Source: Lacrimispora saccharolytica (GTDB taxonomy: Bacteria > Bacillota > Clostridia > Lachnospirales > Lachnospiraceae). Taken from it: 64,000 bases of DNA. Below are positions 46,217 to 55,378 of the stretch, one piece after another. The DNA lies in NCBI GenBank assembly GCA_016899975.1, contig JACJJN010000006.1, positions 1 to 64,000 of the forward strand, in the 5' to 3' direction. The notes below the pieces were generated by a model. It ran no database searches and was not told where the DNA came from. It worked only from the letters and a program-made list of their open reading frames with translations. The number at the start of each line of letters is the position of its first letter. The stretch's first letter is position 1. The translations under genes and the position numbers were made by a program.

Positions 46217-46696
46217 TTACTGTGGATAAACCAGACGCTCCTCTTTGATATCATACAGCACCTGCTCCAGATATTTTTTCGCCAGATAATTTGCCATTCC
46301 CAGGTTCATATCCAGGTAGTTTCCGCAGTCCTTCGCGGAAGCCCCCGGCACCTCGCCGCGGAAATCACGGATAAACTCAAACATTTCCGTCACCAGCGAA
46401 ACGATATCCCGTGACTCATAATCTCCTGCAAGCAGCAGGTAAAATCCGGTACGGCAGCCCATCGGTCCGAAATATACAGTTTTTGTGCCGAATTCCGGAT
46501 GGTTTCGCAGGAAAGTTGCTCCAAGATGCTCAATGGTGTGCACTTCCGCAGTATTCATCACCGGCTCCTCATTTGGGGAAGTCATGCGCAGATCGAAGGT
46601 TGTCACTACGCCTCCTGCCACCTGATCCTTTCTGGACACATACACGCCCGGCTGCAGTTTGATATGGTCAATGGTAAAGCTTGCAATTTTTTCCAT
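46217..46696 (-). CDS. luxS: S-ribosylhomocysteine lyase LuxS
   Basis: 159 residues, the standard size. The metal site HTIEH (His53, His57) with Cys124 in AKDCGNY and the catalytic Cys81 in GPMGCRTGF are intact. It splits S-ribosylhomocysteine into homocysteine and the AI-2 precursor DPD as part of the methyl cycle. The ATG at 46696 has AAAGGAAAT 6 bases upstream. The much longer open frame upstream (to 47293) is a shadow of the DUF4173 gene. Confidence 0.97.
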   Translation of the reverse strand: MEKIASFTIDHIKLQPGVYVSRKDQVAGGVVTTFDLRMTSPNEEPVMNTAEVHTIEHLGATFLRNHPEFGTKTVYFGPMGCRTGFYLLLAGDYESRDIVSLVTEMFEFIRDFRGEVPGASAKDCGNYLDMNLGMANYLAKKYLEQVLYDIKEERLVYPQ

Positions 46697-46806
46697 GATA
46701 AATTTCCTTTCCATTTCGTAATCTTTCCCATTATTATAGCAGACCATTGATGAAAAGTGTAGTGATTTTCGTCTCGGTGAGGAGGATACCGCAAGCCGCC
46801 GTATGA

Positions 46807-48231
46807 TCAGTAAAAAAATATTCCATTGATCGCCGTCACGATTCTTTCCAAAGGCAGAACACACAACATCACATAAAATGCTGAACCACTCATCACCGCT
46901 GTCCGGATCATCGGAAGCTTCCGTCTCTGGCAGGCACACCACAGGACAAACACAATCGCCAGCCATGCCATAAAGACCATCGTGGTAATTCTTTTTTCCG
47001 TCAGTCCATACGCACTGATATAAAGAATCATTTTGCTCATTGCCGTCGAGATCAGAAGCAGGGTCAGGACAGAGAGCAAAAGATTCAGGCATCTGAGCCA
47101 CCGACTCTCTTCTCTTTTTGTCTTCGTAAACAGATTTGCCATCAACAGTACCGCAAGATTTACCACTGCTACCAGACAAAGTTCGAAAAATCCTTTTCTG
47201 GCATACTCTGCGTAAGTGTACGTTTCCGGACGTATTCCGGCAAATGCAGAAAACAGATACTGTGCCTGGAGCGCCATAAACAATCCATAACACGCACTGA
47301 TTGTCATCAACGCTGTGTTCACCGCCGTATCCGAAACGATCCGCACTCCTTCTCCGGTTTTTCGCACCGCTTCCCGTTGGATCCTGTCCGTTTTTCTTTT
47401 ATAAATGCACCCATAACCCAACCCAAACAGATAGGCAGTCACGGGGAGAGAAAATATCGCCCGCACCAGAAAGCTCCAAATGTCGTCCGATATTTTTTCC
47501 GGCAGTTCCAAAACCAGCCTGCCGAAATTGTCATCGGCGCTGGCGAGCAGCGGCAATACTACGAACAGGATTGGAACGGAAAGGAGCAGGCCGCCGAAAA
47601 CCGCCCCGATCTTTTTTATCCCCAGCCTTCTCAGATTCGCCTGTCCTTCTCCCCGTCCGCCGTCCTGCTCCGGTTTTTCTCCGGTTTCTGTATCCTTTGC
47701 ATCTTTTCCCGGCTGCTCTTCTCCGCCGCTGGACAACACATGAAAATAGCAGGAGAAGTTTCCAAACGGCACCACCCAGATACTGTTCCAGAAATCCGCT
47801 GCCGCCCACTGGGAGGTCCTCCCCTCTTCCATCAGGCATCCGCCTGCCGCCAGTGTCCAGTAAGCGCCAAGCGCCATCGTTCCCAGTACCTGAAGCACCG
47901 GTCTCGACGTGTAGAACCCATAGGTAATTCCGGAACCAAGCATCATCGCCAGCCAAAACCAGCTTTCCCGTGGGACTGTCTTCTTCTTCACCCGAAGATA
48001 GCCCAGCACTGCCACCGCGTAACCTGCGGTAAATGCTGAAAATTTCCATGCAAAGCCTCCGCTGCTGAGCAGATAAGCAAAGCTGTATCCCAGTATCGTG
48101 TAAATCACTGCGAACCAGAAATCTGTGCCGTCTGCCGGAATCGGTTCACGCTTCTCTTCTTTTTCCTCCAAAATGAGCGCAGTTTCACAAGCCAGAATCT
48201 CCTGCGCCTCTGGCCGTTCCTGTTTTTCCAT
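46807..48231 (-). CDS. DUF4173/DUF4153 polytopic membrane protein
   Basis: 474 residues with about 11-12 transmembrane helices and a charged cytosolic loop (about 175-210, GKDAKDTETGEKPEQDGG). The block ETYTYAEYARKGFFELCLVAVVNL is the hallmark of DUF4173. Function is unknown; such genes often stand with small HTH/DUF2975 regulators, as here. The ATG at 48231 has GGAGAGAAAGACAT upstream. It follows the HTH gene by 43 bases and is probably co-transcribed. Confidence 0.85.
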   Translation of the reverse strand: MEKQERPEAQEILACETALILEEKEEKREPIPADGTDFWFAVIYTILGYSFAYLLSSGGFAWKFSAFTAGYAVAVLGYLRVKKKTVPRESWFWLAMMLGSGITYGFYTSRPVLQVLGTMALGAYWTLAAGGCLMEEGRTSQWAAADFWNSIWVVPFGNFSCYFHVLSSGGEEQPGKDAKDTETGEKPEQDGGRGEGQANLRRLGIKKIGAVFGGLLLSVPILFVVLPLLASADDNFGRLVLELPEKISDDIWSFLVRAIFSLPVTAYLFGLGYGCIYKRKTDRIQREAVRKTGEGVRIVSDTAVNTALMTISACYGLFMALQAQYLFSAFAGIRPETYTYAEYARKGFFELCLVAVVNLAVLLMANLFTKTKREESRWLRCLNLLLSVLTLLLISTAMSKMILYISAYGLTEKRITTMVFMAWLAIVFVLWCACQRRKLPMIRTAVMSGSAFYVMLCVLPLERIVTAINGIFFY

Positions 48232-48274
48232 ATGTCTTTCTCTCCTTTCAGTCAGCGGATGTCTGCAAGTTCTC

Positions 48275-48490
48275 TTACGTCTCCTCGTCCGGGACATATT
48301 CCAGAATATCTCCCGGCTGACACTGCAGCGCTTTGCAGATGCTGTCCAAAGTACTCAGCTTCACCGCTTTTGCCTTTCCGTTTTTCAGAATTGAAATATT
48401 CGCCATCGTAATACCGACTTTTTCCGAAAGCTCGGTCACACTCATTTTACGTTTTGCCAGCATTACGTCTATGTTGATGATAATTGCCAC
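48275..48490 (-). CDS. Small Xre-family HTH regulator (YozG type)
   Basis: 71 residues, almost only a helix-turn-helix: IIINIDVMLAKRKMSVTELS, EKVGITMANISILKNGKAKA, then STLDSICKALQCQPGDILEY. It starts 12 bases after the stop of the DUF2975 gene. In many Bacillota this pair is a self-regulated operon. The inverted repeat at 49057-49091 next to the operon promoter is the natural operator candidate. Confidence 0.92.
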   Translation of the reverse strand: MAIIINIDVMLAKRKMSVTELSEKVGITMANISILKNGKAKAVKLSTLDSICKALQCQPGDILEYVPDEET

Positions 48491-48502
48491 GTTTTCCTCC
48501 TA

Positions 48503-48985
48503 TCAGATCGTCAGATCCTGTTCCTCCTGTATTCTGCTTGCCTTATATACCAGATGGGAAAGCACTGCGCAGATCACTGACAGTGCAATGCACAGAAACA
48601 GGATTAAAACCACCGCAAAAATCATGCTGCCCATACGCTGGTACCATCCCAGCAAAAAGCATGCTGCCAGCAGCCCTGCATACAGGATCGTATCCACCAT
48701 CATCCATTGGCTCATCCGCTTCAGCGCCTGTGCATTCTCTCTGGAAAAGGATCTGTCCTGTCCGATCCTTACGCAGACTCCCCAGAACATACACAGACAG
48801 ATCAGACACGGAACCGCCGTCACCAGGATAAAAATACAACTCCCAATATAGAATGCCCTGCCCATCATTTCCGGCAGTATCTGCCGCAGAGACGACGGCA
48901 AAAACCAAAGGACAAAAAGCAGAAACAGGATTCCGATTCCTACTGTGATCATTTTCAGATACCTTGCCATTTCTTTCTGACTCAT
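48503..48985 (-). CDS. DUF2975 membrane protein
   Basis: 160 residues with four transmembrane helices (MITVGIGILFLLFVLWFLP; FYIGSCIFILVTAVPCLICL; MVDTILYAGLLAACFLLG; MIFAVVLILFLCIALSVIC) and the cytosolic IGQDRSFSRENAQALKRMSQW motif that marks DUF2975. The ATG at 48985 has GCGAGGAGGTTGAGT before it. First gene of the DUF2975-HTH-DUF4173 unit. Function unknown; it might modulate the HTH protein. Confidence 0.9.
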   Translation of the reverse strand: MSQKEMARYLKMITVGIGILFLLFVLWFLPSSLRQILPEMMGRAFYIGSCIFILVTAVPCLICLCMFWGVCVRIGQDRSFSRENAQALKRMSQWMMVDTILYAGLLAACFLLGWYQRMGSMIFAVVLILFLCIALSVICAVLSHLVYKASRIQEEQDLTI

Positions 48986-49028
48986 ACTCAACCTCCTCGC
49001 TTTGCTGTTGCTTTCCTTTCTTACAAGC

Positions 49029-49091
49029 AGTATAATCCCGTTTCCCATTATTTGTCAATATATATTTATCGTTTTTCGATAAATATATATT
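49029..49091 (-). promoter_or_regulatory. Promoter and inverted-repeat operator of the DUF2975-HTH operon
   Basis: Minus strand TTGACA (49058-49053), 18-base spacer, TATACT (49034-49029). Abutting the -35 is a perfect inverted repeat of 15-base arms, AATATATATTTATCG, with a 5-base centre (49057-49091). It is the likely binding site of the HTH protein. Confidence 0.75.
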
Positions 49092-49133
49092 CTTTTTCAC
49101 AAAATCAAAGAGTAGACGGGTAAATAGCAGGCC

Positions 49134-49232
49134 GAGAATCCCGTTTGTAATCCAAGAATCTCTTTTTGCAATTTAAGATCCTGTTTTGTAAGCGAGATTC
49201 CAATTTTGTAAATGAAAATCCCGTTTTGTAAT
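49134..49232. repeat. Five degenerate ~20-bp direct repeats
   Basis: Units of the form (A)GAATCCCGTTTTGTAAnnn follow each other with 19-21 base period: GAGAATCCCGTTTGTAA, AAGAATCTCTTTTTGCAA, AAGATCCTGTTTTGTAA, GAGATTCCAATTTTGTAA, AAAATCCCGTTTTGTAA. They lie in the 456-base gap between the DUF2975 operon and the GH43 gene. No ORF is present. The unit 49236 onward (ATCGTTTAAC) also occurs near 51032. Confidence 0.7.
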
Positions 49233-49264
49233 ATATATCGTTTAACTCAATTTCAAAAACAGCA

Positions 49265-49312
49265 TAAAGAAAGACGGCCTACGAAATTTTATCGTGTGCC
49301 GTCTTTAAGACC
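49265..49312. terminator. Terminator after the GH43 gene
   Basis: AAAGACGGC pairs with GCCGTCTTT around about 19 bases; on the minus strand TTTCTTTATG follows. It lies 130 bases beyond the GH43 stop, with nothing recognisable between. Confidence 0.75.
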
Positions 49313-49441
49313 ACTTAAGTTTTCCGTTTTACCTTTTTAAACTTTCACGTATACGAAACTATGTAAAGTCATCCGATTTCTTTCACTGAATCTCTGAACA
49401 CAAAATCACAGTGAATCGGCATGCAAGACGAATTTCAAAGG

Positions 49442-50971
49442 TCATATTGCCACCTTTCCAACTTGATAACAGAAATTCTTAAATACTGCAGGAGTTACAC
49501 ATTTCTGGCCATTCCCAACACTATAAAGACCAACATAGTTTCCGGTAAACGCTCCGCCGGCTTCCGTCGTTAGATAAATAGTTTCTCCGCCGCCAAGTTC
49601 CTTCCACTGACCGCCCGGTTCCCGATAGAAAAATACATATTGTTCCAGATCAGACTGCAGCATAATCTCAACAGTGTCCTTTGGATAGTCAATTTCCTTT
49701 TCTATTTTCCACAACGTTCCAATCTGTCTGCGCAAAATCAGTTTTCGTTTTCCATCTTTCTGCATGAGAGCGGCATCATAATGATGATAATTATTCATAA
49801 ATATGGTAAGGCCTGCTTCCTCGCCTTCCTGCACACACTCAAATGTCAGCGTTACATTCGTTGTGCTGACATGATGCTGCTGCCTTCTTCCGAGCCAAGC
49901 AATTCTATCCGCATCTTCAAGTTTTCTTTCATTTCCCCACAAAGTCAACTGCCCGTTTCCGCTTTTCCATAATACAGGAGCAGGATTATAGAGCGCATTC
50001 CAGGACAGCCCCAGTTTTTCCGTGGAAAATGTATCAGAAAAGAAATCAATATCATCTGCTTCTGACACTCCTTCTCCCGGAAGCATCGGCACATCAAATT
50101 CCTCAAGAACACGTCCACAATCTCCAAAAACCGGCCATTCTCCACTAAAATCCACAGGTACCAGCATGCACTCTCTGCCCAGATTATGTCTAGGCGGATA
50201 GGAAAATGTTCTTGTTCCCAGACAGATTGCCCACCAGTTACCATTTTTGTCTTCAACCAGATCCGCATGTCCCACGGACTGGATTGGCAGAGGCAGACTG
50301 CGGTTTGTCATAACAGGATTTTTAGGACACGGCTCATAATCCTTAAGAAGGCTGCGGCTTCGCGCCATAGTCAGCATGTGACATCGCTCCGTTCCACCTT
50401 CTGAAATCATCAGATAATACCATCCGTCTTTTTTGTAAATATGAGGACCTTCCGGGAAACTTCCGCCCGTCCCTTTCCACAAAACATGGCGTGGACCTGT
50501 CACTTTGCCTTCCTGCAGATCAATACTCTGTACATAAATCCCTTCCTCGCAGGTACCAACATAATAAGAACTTCCGTCCTCATCAAAATACAGCGAAGGG
50601 TCAATTCCCGGCGTATCCAAAAAAATCGGGTCAGACCACTCTCCCGCCGGATCTTTTGTCCATACATAAAAATTTCCCTTATCCGGACTGTTTCCAACAT
50701 TTGTTGTAATCACGTAGAAAATCCCCTCATGATAGCGAATGCTAGGGGCATAGATTCCTGAATGGTTATGCTCTCCCGGTTCCAGTATCAGCTGATCGCT
50801 TCTGCTAAGGCAATGTCCTATTGTCTTCCAATGTACTAAATCTCTGCTGTGCAGCACCGGAAGCCCCGGAAAAAACTCGAAACTGCTGTTTACCAGATAA
50901 AAATCGTCCCCAACTCTGCATACACTTGGATCAGGGTAACACCCCTTTACTACTGGATTTGTAAACTTCAT
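49442..50971 (-). CDS. GH43 beta-xylosidase/arabinofuranosidase
   Basis: 509 residues. The five-bladed propeller has the catalytic set YPDPSVCRVG (general base Asp14), GIDPSLYFDEDG (second Asp) and FPEGPHIYKKDG (acid Glu). The C-terminal 190 residues form the beta-sandwich (FFSDTFSTEKLGLSWNALYNP; WLGRRQQHH; GNYVGLYSVGNG) seen in GH43 subfamilies 11/12 beta-xylosidases. No signal peptide, so it acts on imported oligosaccharides. TAACAGGAGGTAACGT-type site before the ATG. Confidence 0.93.
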   Translation of the reverse strand: MKFTNPVVKGCYPDPSVCRVGDDFYLVNSSFEFFPGLPVLHSRDLVHWKTIGHCLSRSDQLILEPGEHNHSGIYAPSIRYHEGIFYVITTNVGNSPDKGNFYVWTKDPAGEWSDPIFLDTPGIDPSLYFDEDGSSYYVGTCEEGIYVQSIDLQEGKVTGPRHVLWKGTGGSFPEGPHIYKKDGWYYLMISEGGTERCHMLTMARSRSLLKDYEPCPKNPVMTNRSLPLPIQSVGHADLVEDKNGNWWAICLGTRTFSYPPRHNLGRECMLVPVDFSGEWPVFGDCGRVLEEFDVPMLPGEGVSEADDIDFFSDTFSTEKLGLSWNALYNPAPVLWKSGNGQLTLWGNERKLEDADRIAWLGRRQQHHVSTTNVTLTFECVQEGEEAGLTIFMNNYHHYDAALMQKDGKRKLILRRQIGTLWKIEKEIDYPKDTVEIMLQSDLEQYVFFYREPGGQWKELGGGETIYLTTEAGGAFTGNYVGLYSVGNGQKCVTPAVFKNFCYQVGKVAI

Positions 50972-51172
50972 ACGTTACCTCCTGTGAATTTCTTTTTTGT
51001 TTCTCATTGGTTATGATACTTCGCATTCGATTAATCGTTTAACCAACTACCAATTCACACAAAAGTCCAAAAGCATTGGAAACCTTTAAAGCTTCCACAG
51101 ACTTCCGTGGCGTTGCTGCTTATAAAAAGAAACGTTTCGCCACCTTCAATTCCGACCTCCTGCATTTTAACT

Positions 51173-52693
51173 TCACTGCACATCATACTGCATCACTCTT
51201 TTATAATCATACCCTCTGTCACTCTTCGTCACCACAGGTGCCAATTCAAAATACACCATACCATGTTCCCGAATATTCAGCTTTATCTCTGCGTTCCTGC
51301 TGTCAGGATACACTCTGCTGCTGGTAATCAGCGGATTTGCCGCTTCCCTCAGAAGCTTCTTCTGTTTTTCACTCAAGCTGGATGGTTCTCCCAGATCATG
51401 CCAGAGCCGAAGCGGATTACAGGTTTCTTCATCCACTATTTTCGTAATCAGCACATACTCTTCTTTATCAGCAGGCACACGTAATCCGATTTCCAGTTCC
51501 TTTCCGGTTCGTGTTCTGCTCCAATTCCAGGCTGCACCGCAAAAACTTCCATCTTCTTTTTGAAGCACCACCATATCATCCGATTTATGTACGCATTTTC
51601 CTTCCAAATCTCTGAAAAATTTAAAGGTCCAAAAGGTAGGTTTCGGAATACGGCCGTTGGCTACCAGACCAAATCCACCATGGAAAGGCGTAAATGGAAC
51701 ACCATACTCTTCGAAGATATCACCAAATGTCCAGTAGGAATAGGACTCGTTCATATCCCCCAGTCTTGACAGCTGCAGCGCCAGATACGCCGCATTTTGG
51801 TTTGTGTCATGCAGCGGGCAGTTTGGAACATAAGACGTATTGAATTCCGTAATATGAATTTCCAACCCTCTGTATTCCTCAAAACTGTCCACAATATTTC
51901 TGGTGGTTTGAAGGTTTGCAAAACCTTCTTTCGGATCAAGCAGCGCAGCATAACCATAATGTCCCACATTTTCCGGAAACTCCGTAGTATAGTGATGTCT
52001 GGTTATAAAATCCACCGCAATCTTCTCTCTGCGGCAAAATTCCATGAAAGAACGAATCCAGAATTCATCCTGTACCCCACAAATGGCAGGTCCGCCCACA
52101 CGAAAACGTTCATCCAGAGCCTTAACCGCATAAAAGGTTTTCTGAAAAAGCTTAAAATACTCTTCCATATCTGCATCCTTCCAGAAGCCCGAAAGATTTG
52201 GTTCGTTCCATACCTCAACAGGCCAGGTCACCACTTCATCCGCCCCATAACGTTCCATCAGGTGCTTCAAGGTAGCTGTCACCAGTTCACACCATGCCTC
52301 ATAGCTTTTCGGCGGCGTGGTATTTCCCTTCCAATAAAAAATTGTCTGTTCACCGGAAGCTAACTTTGCCGGCATAAATCCCAGCTCCAGGAAAGGTTTC
52401 AGACCACATTTTTGATAACTGTCCATCACCAGATCCAGATAAGTAAAATTGTATTCTACCTGTCTGTTTCCTGATGCATCCTCATATTCCTGATAAATTG
52501 CCATGTCATCAGAAAACAAACCATGTCCCCTGATATGACGAAAACCTATTTCTTCCTGCACCAGCTTCAGCTGTTCCTGATATTCCTGCTGCAGTGCCAG
52601 TCCCATTCTCCCGGTTCCGATACAAAAATCTACATTGTTATGAAAATGAACATTCGCATTCGTATCAATCTGATAAAATCTTCTTATTTTCAT
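51173..52693 (-). CDS. GH39 beta-xylosidase
   Basis: 506 residues, the usual size. FRHIRGHGLFSDDMAIY, the acid/base Glu in WPVEVWNEPNLSGFW near residue 164 and the nucleophile Glu in EIHITEFNTSY near 283 identify GH39. It removes xylose from the non-reducing end of xylo-oligosaccharides in the cytosol. It lies between two GH43 genes; gaps of about 200 bases on both sides suggest separate control or attenuation. A weak ribosome site (GGAGGTACGAACTAA) precedes the ATG. Confidence 0.93.
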   Translation of the reverse strand: MKIRRFYQIDTNANVHFHNNVDFCIGTGRMGLALQQEYQEQLKLVQEEIGFRHIRGHGLFSDDMAIYQEYEDASGNRQVEYNFTYLDLVMDSYQKCGLKPFLELGFMPAKLASGEQTIFYWKGNTTPPKSYEAWCELVTATLKHLMERYGADEVVTWPVEVWNEPNLSGFWKDADMEEYFKLFQKTFYAVKALDERFRVGGPAICGVQDEFWIRSFMEFCRREKIAVDFITRHHYTTEFPENVGHYGYAALLDPKEGFANLQTTRNIVDSFEEYRGLEIHITEFNTSYVPNCPLHDTNQNAAYLALQLSRLGDMNESYSYWTFGDIFEEYGVPFTPFHGGFGLVANGRIPKPTFWTFKFFRDLEGKCVHKSDDMVVLQKEDGSFCGAAWNWSRTRTGKELEIGLRVPADKEEYVLITKIVDEETCNPLRLWHDLGEPSSLSEKQKKLLREAANPLITSSRVYPDSRNAEIKLNIREHGMVYFELAPVVTKSDRGYDYKRVMQYDVQ

Positions 52694-52915
52694 TTAGTTC
52701 GTACCTCCATCAAAAACAAAATTACAGTCAGTGAATCCGCAATAAAGCAATCCTCAGTTTTCCAGGCATTTCCGCTCTTTAACATGTGACAGGTAAAATA
52801 ATAAAAACCTTCAATCGTTCTCTTTTTCCATGGACCTGCAGGATCTGAACTCGTTAACAGATAGGGTATGAAATGCCCCCCATTTTCACTTCTCCTTTTT
52901 ATCGTAAGCTACGTT

Positions 52916-54313
52916 TTATGCCAATGTAAAAGATAAAAGACTCGCAATGCCATCCCCTCTGTAGGTCAAATAGATAGACTGTACGCCGTCCGGAATCTGA
53001 ACCGGCGTTGAATATTCCTCCCAAACATTGGTAAATTCAAGTTTGATTGTTGCCAGCACTTCCCCATCCCATGCAGTTCTTACTTCAAAGACGCCCGCTG
53101 CATAACCACGGGTCTTAATACGGATTTCCTTCACATCTTTACAATCAAAGTATTTAAAACCGGCTGTCGCAGAGTCTTTCATATTTGTAATATAACCCGG
53201 TTCTTCGTCACCGTCTCTTCCATCCTGAACAATCTTCGGAAAACGGTCATCTCCCACATAAACAGAGGGAATGTTATTATAAAGATGACAGGCGATATGA
53301 GCAGGATATTCTCCTTTTCCCTGAAGCGGTCCGCCGTTTAAGCCGCAGGATGTGATTTCCACCTGAGGAATAGAGCCGTCCGGCAGAATGGTCAGCTTTT
53401 CCGCACAGCCCTGTCTGCTGTACCAGGTTCCATTGGTATGACGATGATAAAAAATGTACCAGTCATCCTGAATTTCGACAATGCTGCCATGATTGTTTGC
53501 CCCATAAGCCATAGGCATTTCTTTCGGTTTATAGGTGTCGATATGTAAATCGCAATTGCTTACAATGACACCTCCATATTTGAAACCTTCTGTTGGATTT
53601 TTACTGGTGGCATAGCACAGTTCATGCATAACAATAGAAGAATATACGAAATAATAAGTATCTCCTACTTTGCGCATGGATGGCGCCTCGAAAAATTCAT
53701 GTCCTTCAAAACCTGTTCCTTCGCTGTATTCACAGCTTGGAGCAATGATTACCGGTGCTTCCAGAATTGTCAGCATATCCGGTCCCAGAACAGTAGCCAT
53801 GGCACCGGTTCTGGATTTGTCACCCCGACCACAAAATCCGGTGTAGAGATAAGTTTTGTCCCCCTCTGTCAGAAGGCCTGGATCAAACTGCGGTTGATCT
53901 CCTTCCTTCTCGCCCAGTCTGGTTCCGTCCGCATAATGTACATAACCATAAAATTCATATTTTCCAGCTGGCGTATCGCACACCGCTACAGAAACGATAT
54001 CTACGTGATCCAACACATAATACAGATAATATCTGCCATCCGGACCTACCGTCACATCCGGGGCAAACAGACACATTTTCCCATCTCTGTTCAGCGGATC
54101 TGATGTTTTTTCATAAATCACTCCTTCATAACGCCAGTTTCCAAGATCATCTACCGGAGCAGACCAGCAGACATAATCGCCCAGACAGAAGACATATCCG
54201 TTAAAACGATCATGCGATCCATAAATGTAAACTCTATCTCCGAAAACATAAGGTTCCCCGTCAGGAATATATTCCCAGGATGGTAAATAGGGATTAAAAG
54301 CCTGTTTCTTCAC
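52916..54313 (-). CDS. GH43 glycosidase with C-terminal CBM6-like domain
   Basis: 465 residues. Propeller with NPYLPSWEYIPDGEPYVFGDRVYIYGSHD at the start (catalytic Asp region), CLFAPDVTVGPDGRYYLYY, and the acid Glu in GHEFFEAPSMRKVGD; the last 120 residues (ATAGFKYFDCKDVKEIRIKTRGYAAGVFEV-type) resemble a family 6 carbohydrate-binding module. The layout fits GH43 subfamily 29-like enzymes acting on arabinoxylan side chains. No signal peptide. Divergent from the AraC regulator at 54471, likely its activator. Confidence 0.9.
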   Translation of the reverse strand: MKKQAFNPYLPSWEYIPDGEPYVFGDRVYIYGSHDRFNGYVFCLGDYVCWSAPVDDLGNWRYEGVIYEKTSDPLNRDGKMCLFAPDVTVGPDGRYYLYYVLDHVDIVSVAVCDTPAGKYEFYGYVHYADGTRLGEKEGDQPQFDPGLLTEGDKTYLYTGFCGRGDKSRTGAMATVLGPDMLTILEAPVIIAPSCEYSEGTGFEGHEFFEAPSMRKVGDTYYFVYSSIVMHELCYATSKNPTEGFKYGGVIVSNCDLHIDTYKPKEMPMAYGANNHGSIVEIQDDWYIFYHRHTNGTWYSRQGCAEKLTILPDGSIPQVEITSCGLNGGPLQGKGEYPAHIACHLYNNIPSVYVGDDRFPKIVQDGRDGDEEPGYITNMKDSATAGFKYFDCKDVKEIRIKTRGYAAGVFEVRTAWDGEVLATIKLEFTNVWEEYSTPVQIPDGVQSIYLTYRGDGIASLLSFTLA

Positions 54314-54359
54314 AATGAATTGCTCCCTTCGAATTTTTATCTATCTTCAGAATATCCCA

Positions 54360-54408
54360 TTGACTTTTTTCGCGCAATGAATAATACTAATGGATAATTG
54401 ATCTATCC
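54360..54408 (+). promoter_or_regulatory. Promoter of the AraC gene and candidate operator
   Basis: TTGACT (54360-54365), 16-base spacer, TAATAC (54382-54387). Just downstream GGATA-N7-TATCC (54392-54408) is an inverted repeat in the region shared with the divergent GH43 gene. Confidence 0.5.
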
Positions 54409-54470
54409 TCATATTAATAAAAATTCAAAATATGTTTTCACACACTGCATTTTGAAAGGATGTGCTGTCC

Positions 54471-55340
54471 ATGAATCAAATTCACTTCGTCGGCTATGAG
54501 GGAATTCATTCCGAGGATTTTAAATATGATATACCGGAAGGTTTTAACTTTTATCTGCTGGTCATCACAACGACGCCTGCACTTTTCCGTGTACAGGGTA
54601 AGGTCATGGAATATCCTGCTCACACAGCAGTTCTGTATCCTCCTAATCATGAAATCTGGTATGCCGCAGATAATCAGCCCTATGTCGATCACTGGCTTCA
54701 TTTCTCATCAGATGAAGCTTTCGTCACCAAATTTCCCCGCCAGGCAGTTCCGTTCCCGATTTTCGATCCTGATTACTGTCGCAACCTGTTTCAGCTGCTG
54801 ACCTGGGAAACTGCGCAGCTGGTTTGCCCAGCTGGAGACGGACTGAATGATGTCACAGGAGGCATGCAAAATACCAACGCTGTCATTCATAATTGCAATA
54901 CGCAGATAAGACATGCTATATTGAACAGCGAGCAGAACAACCTGAACAGCACCCAATTACTCCGGATTCTGTTCAACAAACTGCATAATGATATTATGAA
55001 CACTGCCTCCACCAGACATAATCATGAGTTACTGGCCTTGCGCAGACAGATTGCTGCAAACCCGCAGTTTTCCTGGAACATTTCCGATATGGCAAAGGAT
55101 TTACACATCAGCACCGGATATCTGCAGCTCTTGTACAAACGGGAATTTAATGTTTCCTGTATGGACGATGTGATAAGTTTCCGCCTGCTCAAAGCAAGGG
55201 ATCTCTTGATCTATACCACAGAAAGTATTTCCGAAATTGCCTGGCAGTGTGGCTATAATAATCCAGAACATTTCTGCCGTCAGTTCCGCAAATTCACCGG
55301 AACCTCTCCGGGAGAGTTTCGGAAAAATTCTCTCAAATAA
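54471..55340 (+). CDS. AraC-family transcriptional regulator
   Basis: 289 residues. N-terminal cupin-like sugar-sensing domain (EGFNFYLLVITTTPALFRVQG; EYPAHTAVLYPPNHEIWYA; YVDHWLHFSSDE) and C-terminal double helix-turn-helix (NISDMAKDLHISTGYLQLLYKREFNV; ISEIAWQCGYNNPEHFCRQFRKFTGTSPGEFR). It probably activates the GH43-GH39-GH43 genes in response to xylose oligosaccharides. The ATG at 54471 has GAAAGGA 13 bases upstream; a GTG at 54462 is an alternative. Confidence 0.93.
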   Translation: MNQIHFVGYEGIHSEDFKYDIPEGFNFYLLVITTTPALFRVQGKVMEYPAHTAVLYPPNHEIWYAADNQPYVDHWLHFSSDEAFVTKFPRQAVPFPIFDPDYCRNLFQLLTWETAQLVCPAGDGLNDVTGGMQNTNAVIHNCNTQIRHAILNSEQNNLNSTQLLRILFNKLHNDIMNTASTRHNHELLALRRQIAANPQFSWNISDMAKDLHISTGYLQLLYKREFNVSCMDDVISFRLLKARDLLIYTTESISEIAWQCGYNNPEHFCRQFRKFTGTSPGEFRKNSLK

Positions 55341-55344
55341 ACAC

Positions 55345-55378
55345 AGTACTCACCGGATAAAGCGGCACTGTTTTTTAT
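55345..55378 (+). terminator. Possible terminator of the AraC gene
   Basis: ACAGT...CCGGATAAAGCGG...ACTGT with a following TTTTTTATC, directly after the AraC stop. The stem is interrupted, so this is tentative. Confidence 0.5.

Noticed and set aside
46217-47293. A 358-residue reading frame containing LuxS as its C-terminal part
   Set aside because: The upstream 200 residues are antisense-frame shadow of the DUF4173 region and spacer; LuxS has its own ribosome site and standard length from 46696.
49134-49232. Short repeats considered as a degenerate CRISPR array
   Set aside because: The period is only about 20 bases, with no spacer-sized unique segments and no cas genes nearby.
51020-51045. 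TTAATCGTTTAACC as a LacI-type operator before the GH43 gene
   Set aside because: A partly similar ATCGTTTAAC also occurs near 49238, but the symmetry is poor and no LacI gene is nearby; too weak to call.
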